DNA of 64,000 nucleotides from a virus, in the IMG/VR virus record IMGVR_UViG_3300046736_000122, positions 1 to 64,000 of that record; one strand, given 5' to 3'. This document shows positions 63,857-64,000 of the stretch, one piece after another (position 1 is the stretch's first letter; each line of letters opens with the position of its first letter). The notes below the pieces were generated by a model that was not told the origin of the DNA, ran no database searches, and saw only the letters and a list, made by a program, of their open reading frames with translations. A program made the translations under genes and the position numbers.

Positions 63857-64000
63857 TGGGCCTGCTCGACCCGCCGTTTGATCTCCTGCTCGACGGCCGC
63901 GATGTCGACATCGTGCTGGGCGCGGCGTCCACGGCCGTCGACCTTGACTTGTCGATGGAGAAGTCGCTGCACCTGTCGATCACGGTGGCCGACCAGCAGC
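63856..64000 (+). CDS. Baseplate hub-like protein, partial
   Basis: MGLLDPPFDLLLDGRDVDIV to the window end, 48 codons. The position after the LysM gene is that of the late-control/gpD-like hub protein. Too short for certainty. Confidence 0.6.
   Translation, partial: MGLLDPPFDLLLDGRDVDIVLGAASTAVDLDLSMEKSLHLSITVADQQ

Noticed and set aside
1-64000. tRNA or rRNA genes
   Set aside because: No convincing cloverleaf or rRNA segment was noticed by eye; a covariance search was not possible, so absence is not proven.

Overview
The window is a contiguous piece of a high-GC tailed-phage (or prophage) genome. The host is probably an actinobacterium: codon use is very GC-rich, many genes look leaderless, and remnants of a tyrosine integrase resemble those of high-GC actinobacteria. 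The genus cannot be fixed from sequence alone. The virion genes (Mu-type portal, protease, capsid and virion-morphogenesis proteins, a tail sheath and a tail tube) indicate a contractile-tailed phage. Both window ends cut through genes, so the genome extends beyond 64 kb.

Layout. 1-1.4 kb: a minus-strand operon with a pentapeptide-repeat protein. 1.4-3.6 kb: a plus-strand lysis cassette (M23 peptidase, SLT lytic transglycosylase, small membrane or Zn proteins). 3.65-4.2 kb: a frame-broken gene, a terminator and a promoter. 4.2-38.2 kb: a long early/middle region of mostly stop-start overlapping genes. It holds a RecT annealase and Cas4/RecB-like exonuclease, HNH nucleases, a J-domain-like protein, an RlaP-like nucleotidyltransferase, a DUF1643 protein, a PD-(D/E)XK protein, a SNF2-type helicase, a 2OG-Fe(II) oxygenase-like protein, a replication initiator with a hairpin cluster that may be the origin, an HD hydrolase, DnaB helicase, a helicase-DNA methyltransferase fusion, a RusA resolvase, a lone TnpB nuclease, a C5 DNA methyltransferase and many small Zn-ribbon or winged-helix proteins. 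38.2-38.9 kb: a divergent regulatory switch. 37.6-51.4 kb: DNA packaging and head genes (TerS, TerL, portal-MuF fusion with an intein, protease/scaffold, decoration, major capsid). 51.4-54.4 kb: tail fibre. 54.5-55.5 kb: an integrase whose core is replaced by an HNH nuclease gene. 55.5-64 kb: head-tail connectors, a minus-strand three-gene cargo operon, sheath, tube, tail-assembly chaperone with a probable -1 frameshift, tape measure, LysM baseplate protein and the start of a further baseplate gene.

How it works together. RecT, exonuclease, RusA, DnaB, the initiator and two DNA methyltransferases form a replication, recombination and modification module. Transcription appears to use a recurring extended -10 element (TGCTAGGTTT followed by SGCCGCGTAGCC) upstream of leadered genes. 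A second promoter style has the -10 box 6-7 nt before the start codon (leaderless mRNAs). TTCG-loop or long-stem hairpins separate units. Many gene junctions carry the same GCGGCCATGA stop-start cassette instead of a Shine-Dalgarno sequence, so many proteins end in Arg-Pro.

The most unusual object is the intein in the portal-MuF gene. Its insert is a Vsr/EDxHD-like homing endonuclease gene encoded on the opposite strand, in codon register, leaving the sense intein frame open for its whole length.
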